Assembly (NCBI GenBank): GCA_920105625.2
Contig: CAKKTE020000119.1
Span: 248,001-312,000, forward strand
Direction: 5' to 3'
DNA length: 64,000 nucleotides
Source of the DNA: Clusia tigrina
Lineage: Eukaryota; Arthropoda; Insecta; Diptera; Clusiidae
Shown piece by piece: positions 1-11,660 of this stretch; positions within the stretch are counted from its first letter, which is position 1, and each line of letters opens with the position of its first letter. Position numbers and translations under genes: made by a program. The notes beneath the pieces were generated by a model, which ran no database searches, was not told the DNA's origin, and saw only the letters and a program-made list of their open reading frames with translations.

Positions 1-985
1 TTTTACTGGAGCGTCAAAAACCTTGAAATTTTGTAACAATAAAGTACTCGAGCCTCTTGTCAATTTAAGCTATCGCTCAATGCTATGCTACCCTTGAGTC
101 CCAAATCAAACACTGATAAAACTTCAAATGGCCCTAACTTCTATACGGTACGTCCTACACCTATCAGAGTTTGCAACATACAAATGCTGGTAACTTTTTA
201 CTGGAGCGTCATAAAAACTTGAAAATTTGTAACAATAAAGTACTCGAGCCTCTTGTCAATTTAAGCTATCGCTCAAAGCTATGCTACCCTTGAGTCCCAA
301 ATCAAACACTGATAAAACTTCAAATGGCCCTAACTTCAATACGGTACATCCTACACCTATCAGAGTTTGCAACATACAAATGCTGGTAACTTTTTACTGG
401 AGCGTCATAAAAACTTGAAAATTTGTAACAATAAAGTACTCGAGCCTCTTGTCAATTTAAGTTATCGCTCAAAGCTATGCTACCCTTGAGTCCCAAATCA
501 AACACTGATAAATCTTCAAATGGCCCTAACTTCTATACGGTACATCCTACACCTATCAAAGTTTGCAACATACAAATTCTTGTAACTTTTTACTGGAGCG
601 TCATAAAACCTTTAAAGTTTGTAACAATAAAGTACTCGAGCCTCTTGTCAATTTATGTTATCGCTCAAAGCTATGCTACCCTTGAGTCCGAAATCAAACA
701 CTGATAAAACTTCAAATGGCCCTAACTTTTATACGGTATATCCTACACCTATCAAAGTTTGCAACATACAAATGCTTGTAACTTTTTACTGGAGCGTCAT
801 AAAACCTTGAATTTGAAATTTAGTAACAATAAAGTACACGAGCCTCTTGTCAATGTAAGTGATCGCTCAAAGCTATGCTACCCTAGAGTCCCAAAACAAA
901 CACTGACAAAAGCCAAAGATGGCCCTAACTTCTGTACGGTACGTCCTACACCTATCAAAGTTTGCAACATACAAATGCTTGTAAC
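1..985 (+). repeat. Left-edge monomers, closely related trio then divergent copies
   Basis: The first three monomers (to about 590) share TATCAGAGTTTGC, ATGCTGGTAAC and a one-base-changed CTTGAAAATTTG, which marks a recent local amplification. The next copies lose these marks. One of them, near 808, carries the 6-bp insertion that gives CTTGAATTTGAAATTT, and the next has GACAAAAGCCAAAGATGG around 905-925. The first copy is one base short (GTCAAAAACC for GTCATAAAACC). There is no gene here. Confidence 0.85.
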
Positions 986-2961
986 TTTTTGCTGCAGCGT
1001 CATAAAATCTTGAATTTGAAATTTTGTAACAATAAAGTACTCGAACCTCTTGTCAATATAGGGTATCGCTCAAAGCTATGCTACCCTTGAGTCCCAAATC
1101 AAACACTGATGAAGCTTCAAATGGCGCTAACTTCCATAAGCTACGTCCTACACCTATCAAAGTTTGCTACATACAAATGCTTGTAACTTTTTACTGGAGC
1201 GTCATAAAACCTTGAAATTTTGTAACAATAAAGTACTCGAGCCTCTTGTCAATTTAAGCTATCGCTCAAAGCTATGCTACCCTTGAGTCCCAAATCAGAC
1301 ACTGATTAAGCTTCAAATGGCCATAATTTCCATAAGCTACGTCCTACATCTATCAAGGTTTGCAACATACAAATGCTTGTAACTTTTTACTGGAGCGTCA
1401 TAAAACCTTGAAATTTTGTAACAATAAAGAACTCGAGCCTCTTGTCAATTTATGTTATCGCTCAAAGCTATGCTACCCTTGAGTCCCAAATCAAACACTG
1501 ATAAAGCTTCAAATGGCCCTAACTTTCATAAGCTACGTCCTACACCTATCAAAGTTTGCAACATACATGCTGGTAACTTTTTACTGGAGCGTCATAAAAA
1601 CTTCAAATTTTGTAACAATAAAGTACTCGAGCCTCTTGTCAATATGAGCTATCGCTCAAGGCTATGATACCCTTGAGTCACAAATCAAACACTGATAAAA
1701 CTTCAAATGGCCCTAAATTCTATATGGTACGTCCTACAGCTATCAAAGTTTGCAACATACAAATGCTTGTAACTTTTTACTGCAGCGTCATAAAATCTTG
1801 AATTTGAAATTTTGTAACAATAAAGTACTCGAACCTCTTGTCAATATAAGGTATCGCTCAAAGCTATGCTACCCTTGAGTCCCAAATCAAACACTGATGA
1901 AGCTTCAAATGGCGCTAACTTCCATAAGCTACGTCCTACACCTATCAAAGTTTGCTACATACAAATGCTTGTAACTTTTTACTGGAGCGTCATAAAACCT
2001 TGAAATTTTGTAACAATAAAGTACTCGAGCCTCTTGTCAATTTAAGCTATCGCTCAAAGCTATGCTAACCTTGAGTCCCAAATCAGACACTGATTAAGCT
2101 TCAAATGGCCATAATTTCCATAAGCTACGTCCTACATCTATCAAGGTTTGCAACATACAAATGCTTGTAACTTTTTACTGGAGCGTCATAAAACCTTGAA
2201 ATTTTGTAACAATAAAGAACTCGAGCCTCTTGTCAATTTATGTTATCGCTCAAAGCTATGCTACCCTTGAGTTCTAAATCAAACACTGATAAGACTTCAA
2301 ATGTCCCTAACTTCTATACGGTACGTCCTACACCTATCAGAGTTTGTAACATACAAATGCTGGTAACTTTTTACTGGAGCGTCATAAAAACTTGAAATTT
2401 TATAACAATAAAGTACTCGAGCCTCTTGCCAATTTAAGCTATCGCTCAAAGCTATGCTACCCTTGAGTCCCAAATCAAACACTAATAAAACTTCAAATGG
2501 CCCTAACTTCTATACGGTACGTCCTACACCTATCAAAGTTTGCAACATACAAATGTTGGTAACTTTTTACTGGAGCATCATAAAAACTTGAAATTTTGTA
2601 ACAATAAAGTACTCGAGCCTCTTGTCAAATTAAGCTATCGCTCAAAGCTATGCTACCCTTGAGTCCCAAATCAAACACTGATAAAGCTTCAAATGGCCCT
2701 AACTTTCATAAGCTACGTCCTACACCTATCAAAGTTTGCAACATACATGCTGGTAACTTTTTACTGGAGCGTCATAAAAACTTCAAATTTTGTAACAATA
2801 AAGTACTCGAGCCTCTTGTCAATATGAGCTATCGCTCAAGGCTATGATACCCTTGAGTCACAAATCAAACACTGATAAAACTTCAAATGGCCCTAAATTC
2901 TATATGGTACGTCCTACAGCTATCAAAGTTTGCAACATACAAATGCTTGTAACTTTTTACT
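985..2961 (+). repeat. Interleaved block duplications (offsets 788 and 1180 bp)
   Basis: About 985-1481 recurs at about 1773-2269 with a constant 788-bp offset. It is marked by TGCAGCGTCATAAAATC, the 6-bp insertion, the rare GGCGCTAAC (1123 and 1911), TTTGCTACATAC and CAGACACTGATTAAG. About 1460-1780 recurs at about 2640-2960 with an offset of 1180 bp, marked by CATACATGCTGG, CTTCAAATTTTG and AATATGAGCTATCGCTCAAGG. The two duplications interleave as A-B-A'-...-B', so at least two separate exchange events are needed. Block boundaries are approximate, to about half a monomer. Confidence 0.8.
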
Positions 2962-3740
2962 GGAGCGTCATAAAACCTTGAAATTTTGTAACAATAAAGT
3001 ACTCGAGCCTCTTGTCAATGTAAGTTATCGGTCAAAGCTATGCTACCCTTGAGTCCCAAAACAAACACTGACAAAACTTCAAATGGCCCTAACTTCTATA
3101 CGGTACGTCCTACACCTATCAAAGTTTGCATCATTCAAATGCTTGTAACTTTTTACTGGAGCGTCATAAAACCTTGAAATTTTGTAACAATAAAGTACTG
3201 GAGCCTCTTGTCAATTTGAGCTATCCGTCAAGGCTATGATACCCTTGAGTCCCAAATTAAACACTGATAAAACTTCAAATGGCCCTAACTTCTATATGGT
3301 ACGTCCTACAGTTATCAAAGTTTGCAATATACAAATGCTTGTAACTTTTTACTGGAGCGTCATAAAACCTTGAAATTTTGTAACAATAAAGTACTCGAGC
3401 CTCTTGTAAATGTAAGATATCGCTCAAAGCTATGCTACCCTTGAGTCCCAAAACAAACACTGACAAAACTTCAAATGCCCTAACTTCTATACGGTACGTC
3501 CTACACCTATCAAAGTTTGCAACATACAAATGCTTGTAACTTTTTACTGGAGCGTCATAAAGCCTTGAAATTTTGTAACAATAAAGTATTCGAGCCTCTT
3601 GTCAATTTAAGCTATCGCTCAAAGCTATGCTACCGTTGAGTCCCAAATCAAACACTGATAAAGCTTCAAATGGCCCTAACTTCCATAAGCTACGTCCTAC
3701 ACCTATCAAAGTTTGCAACATACAAATGATTGTAGCTTTT
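2961..3740 (+). repeat. Divergent monomers without clear higher-order order
   Basis: Four monomers of mixed type: copies carrying AAAACAAACACTGACAAAAC (called K type here) lie next to copies carrying AAGGCTATGATACCC (G type). The last one leads into the CCATAAGC/GATTGTAGC variant (S type) that becomes a recurrent marker in the right half of the window. I saw no coding or regulatory content. Confidence 0.75.
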
Positions 3741-6700
3741 TACTGGAGCGTCATAAAACGTTGAAATTTTGTAACAATAAAGTACTAGAGCCTCTTGTCA
3801 ATTTAAGCTATCGCTCAAAGCTATGATACCCTTTAGTCCCAAATCAAACACTGATAAAATTTCAAATGCCCCTTACTTCTATACGGTACGTCCTACACCT
3901 ATCAAAGTTTGCAACATACAAATGCTTGTAACTTTTTACTGGAGCGTCATAAAACCTTGAAATTTTGTAACAATAAAGTACTCTAGCCTCTTGTCAATTT
4001 AAGCTATCGCTCAAAGCTATGCTTCCGTTGAGTCCCAAATCAAACACTGATGAAACTTCAAATGGCCCTAACTTCTATACGGTACGTCCTACACCTATCA
4101 AAGGTTGCAACATACAAATGCTTGTAACTTTTTGCTGGAGCGTCATAAAACCTTGAAATTTTGTAACAATAAAGTACTCGATCCTCTTGTCAATTTAAGC
4201 TATCGCACAATGCTATGCTACCCTTGAGTCCCAAATCAAACACTAATAAAACTTCAAATGGCCCTAACTTTTATACGGTACGTCCTACACCTATCAAAGT
4301 TTGCAACATACAAATGTTGGTAACTTTTTACTGGAGCGTCATAAAAACTTGAAATTTTGTAACAATAAAGTACTCGAACCTCTTGTCAATTTAAGCTATC
4401 GCTCAAAGCTATTCTACCCTTGAGTCCCAAATCAAACACTGATAAAACTTCAAATGGCCCTAACTTCTATACGGTACGTCCTACACCTATCAAAGTTTGC
4501 AACATACAAATGCTTGTAACTTTTTAAATGGAGCGTCATAAAACCTTGAATTTGAAATTTTGTAATAATAAAGTACTCGAGCCTCTTGACAATGTAAGTG
4601 ATAGCTCAAAGCTATGCTACCCTTGAGTCCCAAAACAAACACTGACAAAAGCCAAAGATGGCCCTCACTTCTTTACGGTACGTCCTACACCTATCAAAGT
4701 TTGCAACATACAAATGCTTGTAACTTTTTACTGGAGCGTCATAAAACCTTGAATTTGAAATTTTGTAACAATAAAGTACTCGAACCTCTTGTCAATATAA
4801 GCTATCGCCCAAAGCTATGCTACCCTTGAGTCCCAAATCAAATACTGATAAAGCTTCAAATGGCCCTAACTTCCATAAGCTACGTCCTACACCTATCAAA
4901 GTTTGCAACATACAAATGCTTGTAACTTTTTACTGGAGCTTCATAAAACCTTGAAATTTTGTAACAATAAAGTACTCGAGCCTCTTGTCAATTTAAGCTA
5001 TCGCTCAAAGCTATGCTACCCTTGGTTCCCAAATCAAACACTGATAAAGCTTCAAATGGCCCTAACTTCCATAAGCTACGTCCTACACCTATCAAAGTTT
5101 GCAACATACAAATGCTTGTAACTTTTTACTGGAGCGTCATAAAACCTTGAAATTTTGTAACAATAAAGTACTCGAGCCTCTTGTCAATTTAAGCTATCGC
5201 TCAAAGCTATGATACCCTTTAGTCCCAAATCAAACACTGATAAAACTTCAAATGCTCCTAACTTCTATACGGTACGTCCTACACCTATCAAAAATTGCAA
5301 CATACAAAGGCTTGTAACTTTTTACTGGAGCGTCATAAAACCTTGAAATTTTGTAACAATAAAGTACTCGAGCCTCTTGTCAATTTAAGCTATCGCTCAA
5401 AGCTATGCTACCGTTGAGTCCCAAATCAAACACTGATGAAACTTCAAATGGCCCTAACTTCTATACGGTACGTCCTACACCTATCAAAGTTTGCAACATA
5501 CAAATGCTTGTAACTTTTTGCTGGAGCGTCATAAAACCTTGAAATTTTGTAACAATTAAGTACTCGATCCTCTTGTCAATTTAAGCTATCGCACAATGCT
5601 ATGCTACCCTTGAGTCCCAAATCAAACACTAATAAAACTTCAAATGGCCCTAACTTCTATACGGTACGTCCTACACCTATCAGAGTTTGTAACATACAAA
5701 TGCTGGTAACTTTTTACTGGAGCGTCATAAAAACTTGAAATTTTATAACAATAAAGTACTCGAGCCTCTTGTCAATTTAAGCTATCGCTCAAAGCTATGC
5801 TACCCTTGAGTCCCAAATCAATCACTAATAAAACTTCAAATGGCCCTAACTTCTATACGGTACGTCCTACACCTATCAAAGTTTGCAACATACAAATGTT
5901 GGTAACTTTTTACTAGAGCGTCATAAAAACTTGAAATTTTGTAACAATAAAGTACTCGAACCTCTTGTCAATTTAAGCTATCGCTCAAAGCTATGCTACC
6001 CTTGAGTCCCAAATCAAACACTGATAAAACTTCAAATGGCCCTAACTTCTATACGGTACGTCCTACACCTATCAAAGTTTGCAACATACAAATGCTTGTA
6101 ACTTTTTACTGGAGCGTCATAAAACCTTGAAATTTTGTAACAATAAAGTACTCGAGCCTCTTGTCTATTTAAGCTATCGCTCAAAGCTATGCTACCGTTG
6201 AGTCCCAAATCAAACACTGATGAAACTTCAAATGGCCCTAACTTCTATACGGTACGTCCTACAGCTATCAAAGTTTGCAACATACAAAAGCTGGTAACTT
6301 TTTACTAGAGCGTCATAAAAACTTGAAATTTTGTAACAATAAAGTACTCGAACCTCTTGTCAATTTAAGCTATCGCTCAAAGCTATGCTACCCTTGAGTC
6401 CCAAATCAAACACTGATAAAACTTCAAATGGCCCTAACTTCTATACGGTACGTCCTACACCTATCAAAGTTTGCAATATACAAATGCTTGTAACTTTTTA
6501 CTTGAGCGTCATAAAACCTTGAAATTTTGTAACAATAAAGTACTCGAGCCTCTTGTCAATGTAAGTGATCGCTCAAAGCTATGCTACCCTTGAGTCCCAA
6601 AACAAACACTGACAAAAGCCAAAGATGGCCCGAACTTCTGTACGGTACGTCCTACACCTATCAAAGTTTGCAATATACAAATGCTTGTAACTTTTTACTG

Positions 6701-6960
6701 GAGCGTCATAAAACCTTCAATTTGAAATTTTGTAACAATAAAGTACTCGAACCTCTTGTCAATATAAGCTATCGCTCAAAGCTATGCTACCCTTGAGTCC
6801 CAAATCAAACACTGATAAAGCTTCAAATGGCCCTAACTTCTATAAGCTACGTCCTACACCTATCAAAGCTTGCAACATACAAATGCTTGTTACTTTTTAC
6901 TGGAGCGTCATAAAACCTTGAAATTTTGTAACAATAAAGTACTCGAGCCTCTTGTCAATT
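3740..6960 (+). repeat. Seven-monomer duplication (1386 bp) and a 987-bp duplication
   Basis: Marks at 3825 (GATACCCTTTAGTCCC), 4025 (CCGTTGAGTCCC followed by CTGATGAAAC) and 4205 (GCACAATGC) reappear at 5211, 5411 and 5591, a constant offset of 1386 bp. A second event with offset 987 bp places the shared variant CTTGTCTATTTAAGC at about 6163 and 7150. Near-identical minus-strand open frames (6032-6217 and 7019-7204) are a by-product of this second duplication. Boundaries are approximate. Confidence 0.8.
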
Positions 6961-9900
6961 TAAGCTATCGCTCAAAGCTATGATACCCTTTAGTCCCAAA
7001 TCAAACACTGATAAAACTTCAAATGGCCCTAACTTCTATACGGTACGTCCTACACCTATCAAAGTTTGCAACATACAAATGCTTGTAACTTTTTACTGGA
7101 GCGTCATAAAACCTTGAAATTTTGTAACAATAAAGTACTCGAGCCTCTTGTCTATTTAAGCTATCGCTCAAAGCTATGCTACCGTTGAGTCCCAAATCAA
7201 ACACTGATGAAACTTCAAATGGCCCTAACTTCTATACGGTACGTCCTACAGCTATCAAAGTTTGCAACATACAAAAGCTGGTAACCTTTTACTGGAGCGT
7301 CATAAAACCTTGAAATTTTGTAACAATAAAGTACTCGAACCTCTTGTCAATATAAGCTATCGCTCAAAGCTATGCTACCCTTGAGTCCCAAATCAAACAC
7401 TGATAAAGCTTCAAATGGCCCTAACTTCCATAAGCTACGTCCTACACCTATCAAAGTTTGCAACATACAAATGCTTGTAACTTTTTACTGGAGCGTCATA
7501 AAACCTTGAAATTTTGTAACAATAAAGTAATCGAGCCTCTTGTCAATTTAAGCTATCGCTCAAAGCTATGCTACCCTTGAGTCCCAAATCAAACACTAAT
7601 AAAACTTCAAATGGCCCTCACTTCTATACGGTACGTCCTACACCTATCAAAGTTTGCAACATACAAATGTTGGTAACTTTTTACTAGAGCGTCATAAAAA
7701 CTTGAAATTTTGTAACAATAAAGTACTCGAACCTCTTGTCAATTTAAGCTATCGCTCAAAGCTATGCTACCCTTGAGTCCCAAATCAAACACTGATAAAA
7801 CTTCAAATGGCCCTAACTTCTATACGGTACGTCCTACACCTATCAAAGTTTGCAATATACAAATGCTTGTAACTTTTTACTGGAGCGTCATAAAACCTTG
7901 AAATTTTGTAACAATAAAGTACTGGAGCCTCTTGTCAAGTTAAGCTATCGCTCAAGGCTATGATACCCTTAAGTCCCAAATCAAACACTGATAAAACTTC
8001 AAATGGCCCTAACTTCTATATGGTACGTCCTACACCTATCAAAGCTTGCAACATACAAATGCTTGTTACTTTTTACTGGAGCGTCATAAAACCTTGAAAT
8101 TTTGTAACAATAAAGTACTCGAGCCTCTTGTCAATGTAAGTGATCGCTCAAAGCTATGCTACCCTTGAGTCCCAAAACAAACACTGACAAAAGCCAAAGA
8201 TGGCCCGAACTTCTGTACGGTACGTCCTACACCTATCAAAGTTTGCAATATACAAATGCTTGTAACTTTTTACTGGAGCGTCATAAAACCTTGAATTTGA
8301 AATTTTGTAACAATAAAGTACTCGAACCTCTTGTCAATATAAGCTATCGCTCAAAGCTATGCTACCCTTGAGTCCCAAATCAAACACTGATAAAGCTTCA
8401 AATGGCCCTAACTTCTATAAGCTACGTCCTACACCTATCAAAGTTTGCAACATACAAATGCTTGTAACTTTTTACTGGAGCGTCATAAAACCTTGAAATT
8501 TTGTAACAATAAAGTACTCGAGCCTCTTGTCAATTTAAGCTATCGCTCAAAGCTATCCTACCCTTGAGTCCCAAATCAAACACTGATAAAGCTTCAAATG
8601 GCCCTAACTTCCATTAGCTACGTCCTACACCTATCAAAGTTTGCAACATACAAATGCTTGTAACTTTTTACTGGAGCGTCATAAAACCTTGAAATTTTGT
8701 AACAATAAAGTACTGGAGCCTCTTGTCAAGTTAAGCTATCGCTCAAGGCTATGATACCCTTAAGTCCCAAATCAAACGCTGATAAAACTTCAAATGGCCG
8801 TAACTTCTATATGGTACGTCCTACACCTATCAAAGCTTGCAACATACAAATGCTTGTAACTTTTTACTGGAGCGTCATAAAACCTTGAAATTTTGTAACA
8901 ATAAAGTACTCGAGCCTCTTGTCAATGTAAGTGATCGCTCAAAGCTATGCTACCCTTGAGTCCCAAAACAAACACTGACAAAAGCCAAAGATGGCCCTAA
9001 CTTCTGTACGGTACGTCCTACACCTATCAAAGTTTGCAATATACAAATGCTTGTAACTTTTTACTGGAACGTCATAAAACCTTGAATTTGAAATTTTGTA
9101 ACAATAAAGTACTCGAACCTCTTGTCAATATAAGCTATCGCTCAAAGCTATGCTACCCTTGAGTCCCAAATCAAACACTGATAAAGCTTCAAATGGCCCT
9201 AACTTCCATAAGCTACGTCCTACACCTATCAAAGTTTGCAACATACAAATGCTTGTAACTTTTTACTGGAGCGTCATAAAACCTTGAAATTTTGTAACAA
9301 TAAAGTACTCGAGCCTCTTGTCAATTTAAGCTATCGCTCAAAGCTATGCTACCCTTGAGTCCCAAATCAAACACTCATAAAGCTTCAAATGGCCCTAACT
9401 TCCATTAGCTACGTCCTACACCTATCATAGTTTGCAACATACAAATGCTTGTAACTTTTTACTGGAGCGTCATAAAACCTTGAAATTTTGTAACAATAAA
9501 GTACTCGAGCCTCTTGTCAATTTAAGCTATCGCTCAAAGCTATGATACCCTTTAGTCCCAAATCAAACACTGATAAAACTTCAAATGGCCCTAACTTCTA
9601 TACGGTACGTCCTACGCCTATCAAAGTTTGCAACATACAAATGCTTGTAACTTTTTACTGGAGCGTCATAAAACCTTGAAATTTTGTAACAATAAAGTAC
9701 TCGAGCCTCTTGTCAATTTAAGCTATCGCTCAAAGCTATGCTACCGTTGAGTCCCAAATCAAACACTGATGAAACTTCAAATGGCCCTAACTTCTATACG
9801 GTACGTCCTACAGCTATCAAAGTTTGCAACATACAAAAGCTGGTAACCTTTTACTGGAGCGTCATAAAACCTTGAAATTTTGTAACAATAAAGTACTCGA

Positions 9901-11660
9901 ACCTCTTGTCAATATAAGCTATCGCTCAAAGCTATGCTACCCTTGAGTCCCAAATCAAACACTGATAAAGCTTCAAAAGGCCCTAACTTCCATAAGCTAC
10001 GTCCTACACCTATCAAAGTTTGCAACATACAAATGCTTGTAACTTTTTACTGGAGCGTCATAAAACCTTGAAATTTTGTAACAATAAAGTAATCGAGCCT
10101 CTTGTCAATTTAAGCTATCGCTCAAAGCTATGCTACCCTTGAGTCCCAAATCAAACACTAATAAAACTTCAAATGGCCCTAACTTCTATACGGTACGTCC
10201 TACACCTATCAAAGTTTGCAACATACAAATGTTGGTAACTTTTTACTAGAGCGTCATAAAAACTTGAAATTTTGTAACAATAAAGTACTCGAACCTCTTG
10301 TCAATTTAAGCTATCGCTCAAAGCTATGCTACCCTTGAGTCCCAAATCAAACACTGATAAAACTTCAAATGGCCCTAACTTCTATACGGTACGTCCTACA
10401 CCTATCAAAGTTTGCAATATACAAATGCTTGTAACTTTTTACTGGAGCGTCATAAAACCTTGAAATTTTGTAACAATAAAGTACTGGAGCCTCTTGTCAA
10501 GTTAAGCTATCGCTCAAGGCTATGATACCCTTAAGTCCCAAATCAAACACTGATAAAACTTCAAATGGCCCTAACTTCTATACGGTACGTCCTACACCTA
10601 TCAAAGCTTGCAACATACAAATGGTTGTTACTTTTTACTGGAGCGTCATAAAACCTTGAAATTTTGTAACAATAAAGTACTCGAGCCTCTTGTCAATGTA
10701 AGTGATCGCTCAAAGCTATGCTACCCTTGAGTCCCAAAAAAAAAACACTGACAAAAGCCAAAGATGGCCCGAACTTCTGTACGGTACGTCCTACACCTAT
10801 CAAAGTTTGCAATATACAAATGCTTGTAACTTTTTACTGGAGCGTCATAAAACCTTGAATTTGAAATTTTGTAACAATAAAGTACTCGAACCTCTTGTCA
10901 ATATAAGCTATCGCTCAAAGCTATGCTACCCTTGAGTCCCAAATCAAACACTGATAAAGCTTCAAATGGCCCTAACTTCCATAAGCTACGTCCTACACCT
11001 ATCAAAGTTTGCAACATACAAATGCTTGTAATTTTTTACTGGAGCGTCATAAAACCTTGAAATTTTGTAGCAATAAGATACTCGAGCCTCTTGTCAATTT
11101 AAGCTATCGCTCAAAGCTATGCTACCCTTGAGTCCCAAATCAAACACTGATAAAGCTTCAAATGGCCCTAACTTCCATTAGCTACGTCCTACACCTATCA
11201 AAGTTTGCAACATACAAATGCTTGTAACTTTTTACTGGAGCGTCATAAAACCTTGAAATTTTGTAACAATAAACTACTCGAGCCTCGTGTCAATTTAAGC
11301 TATCGCTCAAAGCTATGATACCCTTTAGTCCCAAATCAAACACTGATAAAACTTCAAATGGCCCTAACTTCTATACGGTACGTCCTACACCTATCAAAGT
11401 TTGCAACATACAAATGCTTGTAACTTTTTACTGGAGCGTCATAAAACCTTGAAATTTTGTAACAATAAAGTACTCGAGCCTCTTGTCAATTTAAGCTATC
11501 GCTCAAAGCTATGCTACCGTTGAGTCCCAAATCAAACACTGATGAAACTTCAAATGGCCCTAACTTCTATACGGTACGTCCTACAGCTATCAAAGTTTGC
11601 AACATACAAAAGCTGGTAACCTTTTACTGGAGCGTCATAAAACCTTGAAATTTTGTAACA
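6960..11660 (+). repeat. Nine-monomer higher-order repeat, about 1773 bp, with nested 791-bp duplication
   Basis: Bases about 6960-8700 recur at about 9522-11262 with a constant offset of 2562. About 9470-9860 recurs at about 11243-11630 with an offset near 1773. Within the first copy, about 7900-8690 is duplicated at about 8690-9480 with offset 791 (marks: CTGGAGCCTCTTGTCAAG at about 7922 and 8713, CCATTAGC at 8611 and 9402, and the 6-bp insertion at 8293 and 9084). Since 2562 is close to 1773 plus 791, the simplest reading is a 9-monomer unit whose first copy gained an internal 4-monomer duplication. The rare AAAAGCTGGTAACC marks unit ends at about 7273, 9835 and 11608. Confidence 0.85.

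Larger units (their letters stand above)
801..10870 (+). repeat. 202-bp unit class with 6-bp insertion (9 copies, left 11 kb only)
   Basis: CTTGAAATTTTG becomes CTTGAATTTGAAATTTTG at about 808, 1014, 1800, 4548, 4751, 6719, 8293, 9084 and 10858. The extra bases look like a slippage copy of GAAATTT/GAATTT. Several of these lie just downstream of a monomer carrying GACAAAAGCCAAAGATGG. Not one copy appears right of 10.9 kb, so this subfamily marks the left-hand domain. Confidence 0.9.

Noticed and set aside
71..90. Stem-loop in the AGCTATCGCTCAAAGCTATGC region as a structured RNA or origin
   Set aside because: The two AGCTAT copies are direct, not inverted. The only dyad is GCT-CAA-AGC with three base pairs, too weak to call a structure.
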